NCBI RefSeq assembly: GCF_001677435.1
Contig: NZ_CP016268.1
Location: 1,043,001-1,107,000, forward strand
Reading direction: 5' to 3'
Origin: Woeseia oceani
GTDB lineage: Bacteria > Pseudomonadota > Gammaproteobacteria > Steroidobacterales > Woeseiaceae
DNA: 64,000 nt
Part shown: positions 9,667-18,669 of the stretch, piece after piece
Layout: every line of letters starts with the position of its first letter
Numbering within the stretch: the first letter of the stretch is position 1
Translations under genes and position numbers: made by a program
Notes under the pieces: model-generated
Told to the model about the DNA's origin: nothing
Database searches by the model: none
Seen by the model: the letters and a program-made list of their open reading frames with translations, nothing else

Positions 9667-10929
9667 CTATTGTGGGAGGTCTAGATCGCTCGCGATGTGG
9701 CGCGAGCCCCGCCAGAACCACCAAAACGCGAGCAGATTCAACGGTACGATTGACAACAGGCCGTAGCGCAGAGAATCGTCGCCGAATGCCGGGTTCAGCA
9801 GGTCACTGATCAAGCCCACGACGACCGGCCCAAAGCCCATGCCAATCAGGTGAATAACGAGCAGGAACAATGCGACCGCGACGGCACGCATGTTGTTTTT
9901 AGCCAGTCGTTGCAGCAGCGCGAGTACTGGGACAGTGACGACCGATACCGTGATGACCGGAGCGAGAAACAATGCTGCCGAGAGTCCCGGCCATGGTGCG
10001 ATGTACATGCCAAGCGTCGGTGGGAAGGTTACGAGCATCGCGATGGCCGGAATGGTCAGATAGGCGGATACATTGCGCGACGACAATCGATCAGCAAGCA
10101 CTCCACCGGCAATCATTCCGATGCCACCACCGATTCCTCCGACGAGCCCTATGGTTGTCGCCATTTGCATCAGGCTCATGTCGAATGTCCGCATGAAATA
10201 GGCGGGTGTCCAGGTGTTCACAGACGATGCAACGAAGCCGATGAGTGCAAAGGCGGGGAAGAAGTACCGGCAGCTTTTTTTGCTGTAGAGGTATTTGATA
10301 GTTTCAATGAGTGTGTAGCGATTTTGCTCTGGCCGGGATGCCGGGTCGTCAACCAGCCCGCGCTCCGGTTCGCGAAAAGCCAGCCGAAATATGACCGTCA
10401 TGACCAGCCCAACGATGCCGAGGATGACGAACGTCATGCGCCAGCCGACGATCGTTTCGAGGTAACCGCCGGCCAGGCCAGCCAGCATGGTGCCAACCGG
10501 CACGGCTACGTGATAGATGCCGATCGCCTTGCCGCGGTCCGTGGGTTTGAAAAGATCACCAATCAAAGAGTTGGCCGATGGCGTCAGGCCGGCTTCACCT
10601 ATGCCCACACCCATACGTGCGATTGCGATCGTCAGGTAGCTGCTTGCAGCACCGGTCAGTGCGGTCATCACACTCCATATTGCAGAGCAGGCGGTGACCA
10701 ATTGCGTGCGACTGAATCGATCCGCGAGCGTGGCAATCGGCAGTCCCATTACCGTATAGAACAGTGCAAATGCGAGTCCAGCCACGAAACCCGCTTGCGT
10801 GTCTGTCAGCGATAAATCGTGCTTGATGGGTTCCAGTAAAATGTTGATGATGTGCCGATCAATGATGTTGATCACGTACACGGATACCAGCAAGCTGAGC
10901 ATGAACCATTTATGGCGCGAATTGGACAC
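9667..10929 (-). CDS. MFS transporter, last gene of the fucose operon
   Basis: This 420-residue major facilitator protein has about 12 membrane segments. The signature loop between helices 2 and 3 is present (GLPIATLADRFSRTQLVTA), and FVAGLAFALFYTVMGLP and IDRHIINILLEPIKHD resemble the spinster-like/organic-anion branch. It begins with GTG at 10929, with AGGA 9 bases upstream. The acyl-CoA synthetase lies 43 bases upstream on the same strand, so the carrier is probably the distal gene of the fucose catabolic operon and may import L-fucose or a fuconate. Spinster-type carriers also move hydrophobic acids, so the substrate is uncertain. Confidence 0.85.
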   Translation of the reverse strand: MSNSRHKWFMLSLLVSVYVINIIDRHIINILLEPIKHDLSLTDTQAGFVAGLAFALFYTVMGLPIATLADRFSRTQLVTACSAIWSVMTALTGAASSYLTIAIARMGVGIGEAGLTPSANSLIGDLFKPTDRGKAIGIYHVAVPVGTMLAGLAGGYLETIVGWRMTFVILGIVGLVMTVIFRLAFREPERGLVDDPASRPEQNRYTLIETIKYLYSKKSCRYFFPAFALIGFVASSVNTWTPAYFMRTFDMSLMQMATTIGLVGGIGGGIGMIAGGVLADRLSSRNVSAYLTIPAIAMLVTFPPTLGMYIAPWPGLSAALFLAPVITVSVVTVPVLALLQRLAKNNMRAVAVALFLLVIHLIGMGFGPVVVGLISDLLNPAFGDDSLRYGLLSIVPLNLLAFWWFWRGSRHIASDLDLPQ

Positions 10930-10972
10930 GGGGTGTTTCCTGCCTTTTTATGTTGTCACGGCTGAGCCGTTC

Positions 10973-12523
10973 TTAGCTGGCGGATTGCAGTCTTGCGTTG
11001 TATTCCTGCAGTAATTGAAGCTTCATCACTTTTCCCAGCGTATTGCGTGGAAAGCTGGATTCATAAACAATGACTTCACGAACTCGTTGGTGTTTCGCGA
11101 GACGTTCGTTGACCCAGTCGCAGATGCTGGCAGCATCGACATTTTGGGTTGCAGAAAGCACAACAAAGGCCACCGGCACCTCACCCCATTTGTCATCGTC
11201 AACGCCTATCACTGCGGCGTCACTGATTGCTGCATGTGACAGCAGTACGGATTCGATATCGATGGGGTAGACGTTCAGGCCGCCGGACAAGATCATGTCC
11301 TTCAGTCTGCCGCGTAGTGTAAGAAAACCCTGCTCGTCGAACTCACCGACGTCCCCGGTCCGGATATAGGTACGACCATCGACGGTCTTCCATACGAGAT
11401 CGGCATTGGCTTCGGCACGATTCCAGTAGCCACTGAGCAGTCCATCCGAACAGCCGACAATCTCGCCTGTACCTTCAAATGTTATGTCCTGGCCGCTGGC
11501 GTTCACGATGCGCAGGTCACAGCCCAGTATGGGCCGGCCAACCGAGTGCCAGTTGGTTTGCATGTCCTGTGGGGACATGATGGTCGCAACGCCTTCTGTC
11601 AAACCCCACAGCTCGTAAAGTGCATTGCCTGTGAGCCTTTGAATCTCGCGTTTGACGGGTTCGGGCATCGGTGAACCGGCCGTGATGGCCGATTCAAAAC
11701 AGGTGAGACCGGCATTCTCGATGTCAGGGTGTGCCAGCAGGGCTTGCGCCATTGCGGGCACGATGAATCCGTGCGTGGGTTTCAGGCTTCTTACCGCGTC
11801 AATAAAAGCATCCGGCGTGAAGGCAGGCAGTATCGCCGTCGTCGCTCCCATCCATTTTGCGGGGCTCCAGCTTAACCACGCGCCATTGGAGTGCATTGGA
11901 ATGGCCGACAGCGCGACACTCCGATAATGAAAGCGGAACTCCGCGGCAAAGGTGGAAGCAAACGCCAGACGGGCACCGTGACTGTGCGCAATTCCCTTCG
12001 GAGTTCCGGTCGTGCCCGATGAGTAAATGATGACGGCGAGTTCTTCGGCTCTCAGCGTTATACCGGGGTTGTCGGAGCTCTGTGTTTCAAGCCAGCTTGC
12101 AAACGCCGGTCCTGCCGCAACGACCTGCCCTTTGGCGGGCATCGCAGCGTCTGCCAGGGCTTTGTACTCGGTGCTTGTAAAGAGTGTCGTAACCCCGGCA
12201 TCCGTCAGCATTCGATTGAGTGCCTCGGCGTTCAGCATGGGTGAAAGGGGTACCGCGACCGCACCTGCACGCCAGATACCAAGCAACACTTCGTGTGCCC
12301 ATGTACTGTTGGTGACCAGCATTCCCACCCGGTCTCCTCGTGCGACTCCGGCATGCAAGAGCGTATTGCCTATCCGATTGCCGGCCGCATTGTAATCGGA
12401 CCAGCTAAGTCGTTGGTCGCCTTCGATCAAGGCAATTTCCGCACCCCGATACGTGCCGTGTAATGCAATCTGCTCAGCAAGGCTCGTGAATCCAGGTGAG
12501 AAGGGCAGTGCTGTCGTGGCCAT
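10973..12523 (-). CDS. Class I acyl-CoA synthetase (AMP-forming)
   Basis: This 516-residue ANL-superfamily ligase activates a carboxylic acid to its acyl-adenylate and then its CoA thioester. The phosphate-binding loop is VIYSSGTTGTPKGIAHSH (about residues 165-182). LWGLTEGVA, YIRTGDVGEFDEQGFLTLRG and RLKDMILSGGLNVYP are the later core motifs, and the catalytic lysine block is PRNTLGKVMKLQLL. It starts 5 bases after the stop of the fucose-dehydrogenase-like SDR, with GGAGAG about 9 bases before the ATG, so it belongs to the same operon. The known fucose route gives pyruvate and lactate directly and does not need a ligase, so its role here is unclear. It could activate an aromatic or short-chain acid released with the sugar. 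Confidence 0.88.
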   Translation of the reverse strand: MATTALPFSPGFTSLAEQIALHGTYRGAEIALIEGDQRLSWSDYNAAGNRIGNTLLHAGVARGDRVGMLVTNSTWAHEVLLGIWRAGAVAVPLSPMLNAEALNRMLTDAGVTTLFTSTEYKALADAAMPAKGQVVAAGPAFASWLETQSSDNPGITLRAEELAVIIYSSGTTGTPKGIAHSHGARLAFASTFAAEFRFHYRSVALSAIPMHSNGAWLSWSPAKWMGATTAILPAFTPDAFIDAVRSLKPTHGFIVPAMAQALLAHPDIENAGLTCFESAITAGSPMPEPVKREIQRLTGNALYELWGLTEGVATIMSPQDMQTNWHSVGRPILGCDLRIVNASGQDITFEGTGEIVGCSDGLLSGYWNRAEANADLVWKTVDGRTYIRTGDVGEFDEQGFLTLRGRLKDMILSGGLNVYPIDIESVLLSHAAISDAAVIGVDDDKWGEVPVAFVVLSATQNVDAASICDWVNERLAKHQRVREVIVYESSFPRNTLGKVMKLQLLQEYNARLQSAS

Positions 12524-12528
12524 TGCTG

Positions 12529-13332
12529 CTATCTCTCCGATTTCAGAATAGTACCGAGGGCTCGGTCCAGGTGGACGTAGCCGCCGTCGACGAACAAGTG
12601 CTGGCCGGTGGTGTGCCCGGCTCGCGCCGACAGCAGGAATGCCACCATTGAGGCAATTTCCTGCGGTTCAGTCATTCTCTGGCCTAGTGGTATGCGGGCT
12701 TTGATGTGCGTGAGTGTTTCGTCCGGCTCCTGCAACGTCTGCAGCCAATTCTCGTAGGCCGGTGTCATTACTTCAGCAGGCACTACGGCGTTGACGCGTA
12801 TCCCATGGCTCAGCAGTTCGACCGCCCACTCGCGGGTCAATGCCAGCAGCGCGCCTTTCGCAGCCGCGTAACCAGAGGTACCACCTTGGCCGGTTACGGC
12901 CGTCTTGCTGGCGATGTTAACGATCGCGCCCTTGGTTTCCTTGAGCGCTGGCAGCGCGTAGTGAACCAGGTCAAAACAATGGAACAGGTTCTCCGCAATT
13001 GAACGGGCGAAGGCTTCAGGTGAGCCCTCGGTCAAGCCCGCACCGTCGTTTCTGCCGGCATTGTTGACGATGCCGTCTATACGTCCGAGCTTCTCCAGCG
13101 CGGTGTTGACTGCCTGTGCGCACTTGTCTTGCGTATCGAGGCGCAAGGGCAGGTGCAGAGCAGCTTGACCTGCCTCGCGGAGTTCGGCGATCAGCGCGTT
13201 GGCTTCTGTTATCGCAGGGTCGATGACTACGGGAATGGCGCCTTCAGCCGCTATCGCCTTGCAGATCGCCTGGCCAATGCCGCGCGCGCCGCCACTGACC
13301 AAAAAAACTTTGTTTTCCAGTTGCAGATTCAT
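12529..13332 (-). CDS. SDR-family dehydrogenase, probable L-fucose dehydrogenase
   Basis: This 267-residue short-chain dehydrogenase has a cofactor-binding motif SGGARGIGQ (about residues 13-21), NNAGR, and a catalytic set with Ser in IVNIASKT and Tyr/Lys in GYAAAKGALLAL. It ends with the usual GQHLFVDGGY block. The ATG at 13332 lies 2 bases beyond the stop of the lactonase gene; a TTG two codons earlier is less likely. In Burkholderia and Xanthomonas L-fucose clusters an SDR oxidises L-fucose to L-fuconolactone and sits with the same four partners found here. That places this gene at the first step, by context. The specificity (fucose, galactose or arabinose) cannot be told from sequence alone. 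Confidence 0.82.
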   Translation of the reverse strand: MNLQLENKVFLVSGGARGIGQAICKAIAAEGAIPVVIDPAITEANALIAELREAGQAALHLPLRLDTQDKCAQAVNTALEKLGRIDGIVNNAGRNDGAGLTEGSPEAFARSIAENLFHCFDLVHYALPALKETKGAIVNIASKTAVTGQGGTSGYAAAKGALLALTREWAVELLSHGIRVNAVVPAEVMTPAYENWLQTLQEPDETLTHIKARIPLGQRMTEPQEIASMVAFLLSARAGHTTGQHLFVDGGYVHLDRALGTILKSER

Positions 13333-13334
13333 GA

Positions 13335-14162
13335 TCAAAATACCCCATAGGCGGCGCTGGCTGTTCCGCCCATAACCAGCGCGACCTCTGCGTCGCTCAA
13401 TCCTTGTATGGCTCGTTCAGTGACGCTGACAACCTGATCCCAGGATGCGGCCAGGCGGCAGACCGGCCAGTCCGAACCGAACATGAGGCGTTTCGGTCCG
13501 AAGGCCTCGAGCGCAACTTCGATATACGGCGTCAAATCCTGCTCTTGCCAGGTCAACCAGTTGGCTTCAGTGACAAGCCCCGACAACTTGCAGTAAACGT
13601 TGTCATGTTTCGCCAGCTCATACATCTCGAGTGCCCAGCGTTCTATTCTGCCTTCCTTGATCTCAGGCTTCCCAAGGTGATCCACAATGAAAATCTGTGT
13701 GGGGAAATCGGCAACGAGAGCACGGGCCGCTGTCAGGTGTTTGGGATACACGAGAAGGTCGTAGGTATAGTTTTGCTTTCCCAGCGCTGCAATACCGCGC
13801 CGGAACGCCGGGTCGTCAATATAGTCCGGCTCTCTCGATTGCAGAATCTGGCGAAATCCGGCGAGTGCGGAATAGTCGGCAAGCGCGTCCAGCTTGGCGT
13901 CTATTTGCGTTGATTTCAGGTCGACCCAGCCCACTACTTTTCGTATCCACGGGTATTCTGCCGCAAGCGATAGCAACCACTTTGTTTCGTCCATCGATTC
14001 GTCGGCTTGCACGGCGATACTGCCGGCAAAGCCGTGACGTTGCATGTCAGGAAGCACGTCGTCCGGCAGGAAATTGCTGCGCAAGACCTGCATAGAGTCG
14101 TCAATCCAGGCATCGCGAACCGGGTCAAAATTCCAGAAGTGCTGATGGGAATCGATCTTCAT
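13335..14162 (-). CDS. L-fuconolactonase-like amidohydrolase (COG3618)
   Basis: This 275-residue amidohydrolase-2 (COG3618) enzyme hydrolyses a sugar lactone to the aldonic acid, here most likely L-fucono-1,5-lactone to L-fuconate. The N-terminal metal motif is MKIDSHQHFWNFDP. Later motifs are IVDHLGKPEI, VYCKLSGLVTEANW and LMFGSDWPVCRL, the last carrying the Asp of the family. I chose ATG 14162, because a longer TTG-initiated form would overlap the upstream FAH gene by 32 bases. It lies between the FAH hydrolase and the fucose dehydrogenase in the operon, as in characterised L-fucose clusters. Confidence 0.87.
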   Translation of the reverse strand: MKIDSHQHFWNFDPVRDAWIDDSMQVLRSNFLPDDVLPDMQRHGFAGSIAVQADESMDETKWLLSLAAEYPWIRKVVGWVDLKSTQIDAKLDALADYSALAGFRQILQSREPDYIDDPAFRRGIAALGKQNYTYDLLVYPKHLTAARALVADFPTQIFIVDHLGKPEIKEGRIERWALEMYELAKHDNVYCKLSGLVTEANWLTWQEQDLTPYIEVALEAFGPKRLMFGSDWPVCRLAASWDQVVSVTERAIQGLSDAEVALVMGGTASAAYGVF

Positions 14163-14175
14163 TCGTACCGGCTGG

Positions 14176-15051
14176 TCAGGCGACGACAGTTTGCCGGGCG
14201 ACGCCAAGGTGGTCTATCCCGAGTTCGACGATGTCGCCTGGCCGCAGGTAGCGGGGCGGTTTGAGGCCGAGCCCGACGCCCGATGGTGTGCCAGTCGAGA
14301 TGATGTCGCCGGGCAACAGGCGCATGCGACAGCTCAGGTAACTGACTATGGTTGGAATGTCGAAGATCAGATCGCTCGTCGAACCGTCCTGCATGATCTC
14401 GCCGTTCAATTTCAACCAGATCCTCAAAGCATGCGGATCCGGTATTTCGTCGGCGCTGACAAGATACGGTCCGAGGGGGGCGAAGGTGTCGTAGCTCTTG
14501 CCCTTGACCCACTGGCCGCCGCGGCGAAGCTGAGTTTCCCGTTCGCTGACGTCGTTGTGCACGACGTAACCAGCGACATAGTCCAGCGCTTCGGTTGCGG
14601 GGACGGTATAGCACTCCCGACCGATAACTACAGCCAATTCAACTTCCCAGTCGGTTTCTGTTGCGAGTGCGGGCTCGCCGTGCAACGGGTAGTTGGTAGG
14701 GATGCAAATATCGTCAAAGGGGCCTGTGATGGACGTGGTTGATTTGGTGAATACGACCGGTTCCTCTGGAATATCCATGCCGCTTTCTTTGGCGTGTGTT
14801 GCGTAATTCAGGCCAATACAAACCAGTTTGGACGGGCGCGCGACCGGCGGGCCGAGACGTTCGTCCTGGGCAACCAGGGGACAGTTGTTTTCGTTCTGCT
14901 GCAACCACGTTGCAAGCCGTGAAAGGCCGTCGTTCGCAAAGAAAGCCTCGTTCCAGTCTTCGCCGAAACGGCGGCAATCCAGACGAGTGCCGTCGCTGGT
15001 CTCAACGCCGGGTTGTTCTTGTCCTGATTGTCCGAATCGAATTAATTTCAT
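14176..15051 (-). CDS. FAH-family hydrolase, probable 2,4-diketo-3-deoxy-L-fuconate hydrolase
   Basis: This 291-residue fumarylacetoacetate-hydrolase-family enzyme has the metal-binding pattern CIGLNYATHAKESG, EPVVFTKSTTSITGP, then ETDWEVELAVVIGRE, and the C-terminal GDIISTGTPSGVGLGL. In the non-phosphorylative fucose route this family cleaves 2,4-diketo-3-deoxy-L-fuconate to pyruvate and L-lactate, the last step. Its gene is 2 bases from the stop of the 2-keto-3-deoxyfuconate dehydrogenase, which is consistent with that assignment. The fold is shared with other 2-keto acid hydrolases, so the substrate assignment rests on context. Confidence 0.88.
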   Translation of the reverse strand: MKLIRFGQSGQEQPGVETSDGTRLDCRRFGEDWNEAFFANDGLSRLATWLQQNENNCPLVAQDERLGPPVARPSKLVCIGLNYATHAKESGMDIPEEPVVFTKSTTSITGPFDDICIPTNYPLHGEPALATETDWEVELAVVIGRECYTVPATEALDYVAGYVVHNDVSERETQLRRGGQWVKGKSYDTFAPLGPYLVSADEIPDPHALRIWLKLNGEIMQDGSTSDLIFDIPTIVSYLSCRMRLLPGDIISTGTPSGVGLGLKPPRYLRPGDIVELGIDHLGVARQTVVA

Positions 15052-15053
15052 GG

Positions 15054-15821
15054 TCAGATCTTGAGTCCTGTAAAGCCACCATCCAGCGAAAAATCGGAGC
15101 CCGTAATAAAACCCGCATCAGTTGAACACAGGAACACGGCCATTGCAGCTACCTCTTCCGGTGTGCCCATGCGGCCAATCGGTTGGGTGGCAGCCAATTT
15201 CGCGAACATGGCGGTCTCCTGCCCCGGGTAGTTCTTTTTTAAGTAGTCATCGACGAAGGGCGTGTGAATTCGCGCTGGAGAAATCGCGTTGCAGCGCACA
15301 CCCGCCGCAACGTAGTCCCGGGCTATGGAGCGCGTCATGGCGAGCACGGCTCCTTTGCTCATCGAATACGCGAATCGGTCCTCGAGACCGATGCTGGCAG
15401 CCACGGAAGCGATGTTCACAATCGAGGCCGCGCCATTCGCGATGAGCCTGTTGATGCACGCATGGGTAACGTTGTAGAGTCCCTTGACGTTGACCTGGTA
15501 GACGCGATCGAAGTCTTCTTCGGTCGTGGCGGCGATATTGCCGATGTGTGATACGCCGGCATTGTTTACCAGTATGTCCAGTTTTGCCGGTGCGTTGGAC
15601 AGAGCGTTTCGAACTGCCGTGTGGTCAGCAACATCGCATTGCAGGTAGATCACAGCGCCGGCGTTCTGCTCCGGGGCGGGCTGTCCGGCAAGCGTAGCGG
15701 GCGTATCACGATCCAGCACCCATACCCTGGCGCCATGTTCTATAAAGCGTGCTGTTATGGCCGCGCCAATTCCGCTGGCGCCACCCGTAACCACGGCGTT
15801 TTTGCCCGCCAGCTGAGCCAT
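15054..15821 (-). CDS. SDR-family 2-keto-3-deoxy-L-fuconate dehydrogenase
   Basis: This 255-residue short-chain dehydrogenase has VVTGGASGIGAA at the N-terminus, LVNNAGVSHIG, catalytic Ser in IVNIASVAA, Tyr/Lys in FAYSMSKGAVLAM, and a C-terminal TGSDFSLDGGF. The stretch SPARIHTPFVDDYLKKNYPG is characteristic of the fuconate branch of SDRs as I remember it. The enzyme would oxidise 2-keto-3-deoxy-L-fuconate to the 2,4-diketo acid using NAD. The start is taken at ATG 15821 (MAQLAGKNAVVTGG), which gives the usual distance to the glycine motif. A GTG at 15842 would add seven residues. It is the second gene of the operon after the dehydratase. Confidence 0.85.
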   Translation of the reverse strand: MAQLAGKNAVVTGGASGIGAAITARFIEHGARVWVLDRDTPATLAGQPAPEQNAGAVIYLQCDVADHTAVRNALSNAPAKLDILVNNAGVSHIGNIAATTEEDFDRVYQVNVKGLYNVTHACINRLIANGAASIVNIASVAASIGLEDRFAYSMSKGAVLAMTRSIARDYVAAGVRCNAISPARIHTPFVDDYLKKNYPGQETAMFAKLAATQPIGRMGTPEEVAAMAVFLCSTDAGFITGSDFSLDGGFTGLKI

Positions 15822-15884
15822 CTCTGTTTGCACCAGGTTCACCTTGTTCGTGTCGAGAGCGTTACCAACGCTGTAGTCGTCGTT

Positions 15885-17213
15885 CTAGCCTACCCTTCTG
15901 CGCCAAACGGGCCCACCGGGGTATTCGTATTGCCGCAGCGTGTGTTGCTTCATCTCAATACTAAAGCCTGGTTTGTCCGGCGCGACATAGCGCCCGCGCC
16001 GAACCGTCACCGGGTCAAGGAAATGCTCGTGCAAATGGTCCACGTATTCGATCAACCGGCCGTCCAGGGGGCCGCCCAATGCAATGAAGTCGAACATCGC
16101 CAGATGTTGGACCTGCTCACACAAGCCCACGCCCCCTGCATGAGGGCAAACCGGAATGCCGAATTTCTTCGCCAACAGAATGATCGCGATATTTTCGTTC
16201 ACACCGGCGACCCGGCAGCTGTCAATTTGGCAGAAATCGATTGCGCCGAGCTTCATCAACTGTTTGAAGGTGATGCGGTTCTGGCAATGTTCGCCTGCGG
16301 CCAGCTTGATCGGCTTTACGGCATCTGCAATTGCGGCGTAGCCGAGTATGTCATCGGGGCTGGTAGGTTCCTCTATCCAAAGCGGGCGAAATTCCGCGAG
16401 GCGCTTGATGTGCGTGATCGCTTCATCGACTTCCCATACCTGATTCGCATCCATCATCAGCGAGCGGTCAGGCCCTATCGTTTCGCGAATCAATGCAGCG
16501 CGTCGCAGATCATCGTCCAGTGACGTGCCGACCTTCATTTTCAGGTGATTCCAGCCGTCATCGATTGCGCTTAGACAGAGTTGGCGGACTTTTTCATCCG
16601 AATAGCCGATCCAGCCGGCCGACGTTGTATACGCCGGGAACCCGTCGGCCAGCAACGTTTCGATCCGGGCCTCTTTACCAGCCTCGGCTTCTTTTAATAG
16701 CGCCAGCGCTTCGTCCGGGGTCAGTGCATCGCTCAGGTAGCGGAAGTCGACGCAACGCACGATTTCTTCAGGGCTCATTTCCGCGAGCAAGCGCCACAGG
16801 GGTTTCCCGCTGGCTTTGGCGTGCAGGTCCCACACAGCATTGATCACCGCTGCCGCGGCAAGATGGACGACGCCTTTCTCGGGACCCAGCCAGCGAATCT
16901 GATCATCGCCGGTCAGTGCATTCGAGAACGCGGCGGAATCAGCAACGATGGACTCCAGCGAACGATTGATTGCGTGATGCGCAATGGCATTCAGCGCAGC
17001 GCAGCAGACTTCATTGCCGCGACCAATAGTAAATGCCAGCCCGTTGCCCTGCAGGCCGGGTTGATTGGTTTCCAGTGTCAGGTATGCGGCGGAGTAGTCC
17101 GGGGCGCTGTTCATCGCGTCGGAGCCGTGTTGCTCGTCGCTGGTTGGGAACCGAATATCGCGAATACTGAAGCCGGTTATCCGAATGTTTGTGGCCGAAC
17201 TGAATGTGCTCAC
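15885..17213 (-). CDS. L-fuconate dehydratase (enolase superfamily)
   Basis: This enolase-superfamily dehydratase removes water from L-fuconate to give 2-keto-3-deoxy-L-fuconate, using Mg2+. The N-terminal capping domain has DIRFPTSDEQHGSDAMN and LAFTIGRGNEV, which are specific for the fuconate dehydratase group. The barrel shows the KxK base (HLKMKVG), metal ligands in LMMDANQVW, IEEPTSPDD and AAGEHCQNR, and the His of CPHAGGVGLCE. I start at GTG 17213: AGGA lies 7 bases before it, and this gives 442 residues, the family's normal length. The open frame continues upstream to 17306 but with low-complexity, non-conserved residues. It is the first gene of the fucose operon. Confidence 0.92.
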   Translation of the reverse strand: MSTFSSATNIRITGFSIRDIRFPTSDEQHGSDAMNSAPDYSAAYLTLETNQPGLQGNGLAFTIGRGNEVCCAALNAIAHHAINRSLESIVADSAAFSNALTGDDQIRWLGPEKGVVHLAAAAVINAVWDLHAKASGKPLWRLLAEMSPEEIVRCVDFRYLSDALTPDEALALLKEAEAGKEARIETLLADGFPAYTTSAGWIGYSDEKVRQLCLSAIDDGWNHLKMKVGTSLDDDLRRAALIRETIGPDRSLMMDANQVWEVDEAITHIKRLAEFRPLWIEEPTSPDDILGYAAIADAVKPIKLAAGEHCQNRITFKQLMKLGAIDFCQIDSCRVAGVNENIAIILLAKKFGIPVCPHAGGVGLCEQVQHLAMFDFIALGGPLDGRLIEYVDHLHEHFLDPVTVRRGRYVAPDKPGFSIEMKQHTLRQYEYPGGPVWRRRVG

Positions 17214-17543
17214 GTGTTGATCCTGGTGGGCTGCTGTAGCTGTTGTAGTTGTGTTGCCGATGCCATGCAGTTGGGCGCTTCGGCTGTGTTTTGGTGCTGA
17301 ACACATAGCATGTTCCGCTACGCCTGGCAGGCGGTTCGCCGCTTGTGGACGACCGCGCCCGGTAGGCGCTTGACTGTCTTGCGAACGGTCAATAAGATCA
17401 CTTATGAAAAAAACATTTATATATGAAACTTAGAAAAAGATACCTTTCACATTCCGGAATGTCAATTTGCGTCTGCAAATACTTTGATGTGCGCTACATT
17501 GCGGATTTGACCTCTACCGCATCGACCAGGGCAGGCCTTCGCA
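17214..17543. promoter_or_regulatory. Divergent promoter region between fuconate dehydratase and GH172
   Basis: These 330 bases separate the leftward fucose operon from the rightward glycosidase genes. The centre (17395-17450) is strongly AT-rich, unlike the flanks, and holds a perfect 14-base palindrome at 17449-17462. A TATATATGAAAC stretch at 17418-17429 shares nine bases with a palindrome upstream of the IclR gene (24408-24417). Coordinated control of both arms by the IclR regulator at 23427-24206 is a reasonable inference. Confidence 0.55.
17449..17462. promoter_or_regulatory. Perfect 14-base palindrome, probable operator
   Basis: ACATTCCGGAATGT is identical to its reverse complement. 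It lies 82 bases before the GH172 start and 236 bases before the fuconate dehydratase start, in the AT-rich divergent region. This is the size of a site for a dimeric repressor such as an IclR- or LacI-family protein. Confidence 0.5.
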
Positions 17544-18644
17544 ATGACTGAGTTTTACGACGTTCCGGCACATGTACACAGTCGCTCGATTACGTTCGAG
17601 AATCCAACGGGAGCGAAAGGTTCCGGCGGCACGATAGCCAGCCCCCTCGGTACCGGGCGCAAGGGCAGTCCGGCCCGAATGATCCCTCCCGGCGCAACGC
17701 TGGAGTTGGCGAACATTGAAGGCCCTGGCGTTATCCGGCACATGTGGATGACAACCTACAATGTAGCGGATGCGATGCGAGGTCTTGTGCTGCGAATCTA
17801 CTGGGACGGTCAGGAGCATCCCAGCGTCGAGGCGCCGTTGGGGGATTTCTTCGGCTTTGCCCACGGCAAGACGGAGCCGTTCAGTACCGCGGTGCATTCC
17901 GTCTCCGAAAAATATGGCATGAATATCTGGTTGCCCATGCCGTTTCAGGAGAATGGCCGGGTGACCATCAGCAATGATCTGGATATCGAAGTGCTGTTTT
18001 TTTATCAGATCGATTACACCGTAGGTGATGTGCACGCTGCGGGTTTCGGCCGCCTGCATTCACAGTTTCATCGTCAGAACCCCACCAAGTTACGAGACGA
18101 TTTCGAGATTCTTCCCCGGCGCTCGGGTGCCGGCCGTTACCTCGGCGCGGTACTGGGTATTCGCCCGTCTGACCCGAATTGGTGGGGCGAGGGTGAGGTA
18201 AAGATTTACCTGGACGGCGACAGGGAGTTTGCAACGATCGTTGGGACCGGCGCGGAAGACTACGTGGGCTTGTCGTGGGGCGTTCAGCAGAATGCGCTGT
18301 TATATAACGGCGCCAACCTGGTTACCGGCGAGAGGCTCGATTCCGGTCCGGTGTCGATGTACCGCTGGCATATCCCGGATCCTGTCTACTGGCATCAGGA
18401 TATTCGCGTCACCGTGCAGCAGATTGGTCTGCAACCTCCGGTTGCAACCTTTGCCGAGTACCAGGCCGGTTTATACGAGCGCGAGGACGACTGGTCGAGT
18501 TGCACATTCTGGTACGAAGCAGTTCCCAGCGCGCCCGTCGCCAGCATACCGTCCTTGCAGGCCCGTTTAAGTGGCCTGGAGTTGACACCGGACCGCAACG
18601 CTTTGCCGCTGCAATCCGGGACTAACCGTGCCTCGGGACTGTAA
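17544..18644 (+). CDS. GH172 (DUF2961) glycoside hydrolase
   Basis: This 366-residue DUF2961 protein belongs to the family now classed as GH172. Characterised members act on alpha-D-fructofuranosides, difructose dianhydride or alpha-D-arabinofuranosides. Visible family motifs are GPGVIRHMWMT, SVEAPLGDFFGFAHG, WLPMPFQENGRVTISN, GEGEVKIYLDGD and IVGTGAEDYVGLSW, the last containing conserved acidic residues. There is no signal peptide, so it should be cytoplasmic and act on imported oligosaccharides. It is the first gene of a rightward unit with GH116 and the DUF4380-like protein. Whether its furanosidase activity serves fucose-containing glycans is inferred from the divergent fucose operon. Confidence 0.85.
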   Translation: MTEFYDVPAHVHSRSITFENPTGAKGSGGTIASPLGTGRKGSPARMIPPGATLELANIEGPGVIRHMWMTTYNVADAMRGLVLRIYWDGQEHPSVEAPLGDFFGFAHGKTEPFSTAVHSVSEKYGMNIWLPMPFQENGRVTISNDLDIEVLFFYQIDYTVGDVHAAGFGRLHSQFHRQNPTKLRDDFEILPRRSGAGRYLGAVLGIRPSDPNWWGEGEVKIYLDGDREFATIVGTGAEDYVGLSWGVQQNALLYNGANLVTGERLDSGPVSMYRWHIPDPVYWHQDIRVTVQQIGLQPPVATFAEYQAGLYEREDDWSSCTFWYEAVPSAPVASIPSLQARLSGLELTPDRNALPLQSGTNRASGL

Positions 18645-18669
18645 CGGTGGCAAATGCAGCGTGAATGAC

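Noticed and set aside
9850-10815. 321-codon open frame on the plus strand
   Set aside because: It is antisense to the MFS gene, with composition dominated by Arg, Asp, His and Gln and no hydrophobic core.
15621-16523. 300-codon open frame on the plus strand
   Set aside because: It covers the reverse of the fuconate dehydratase and SDR genes, both of which have intact active sites.
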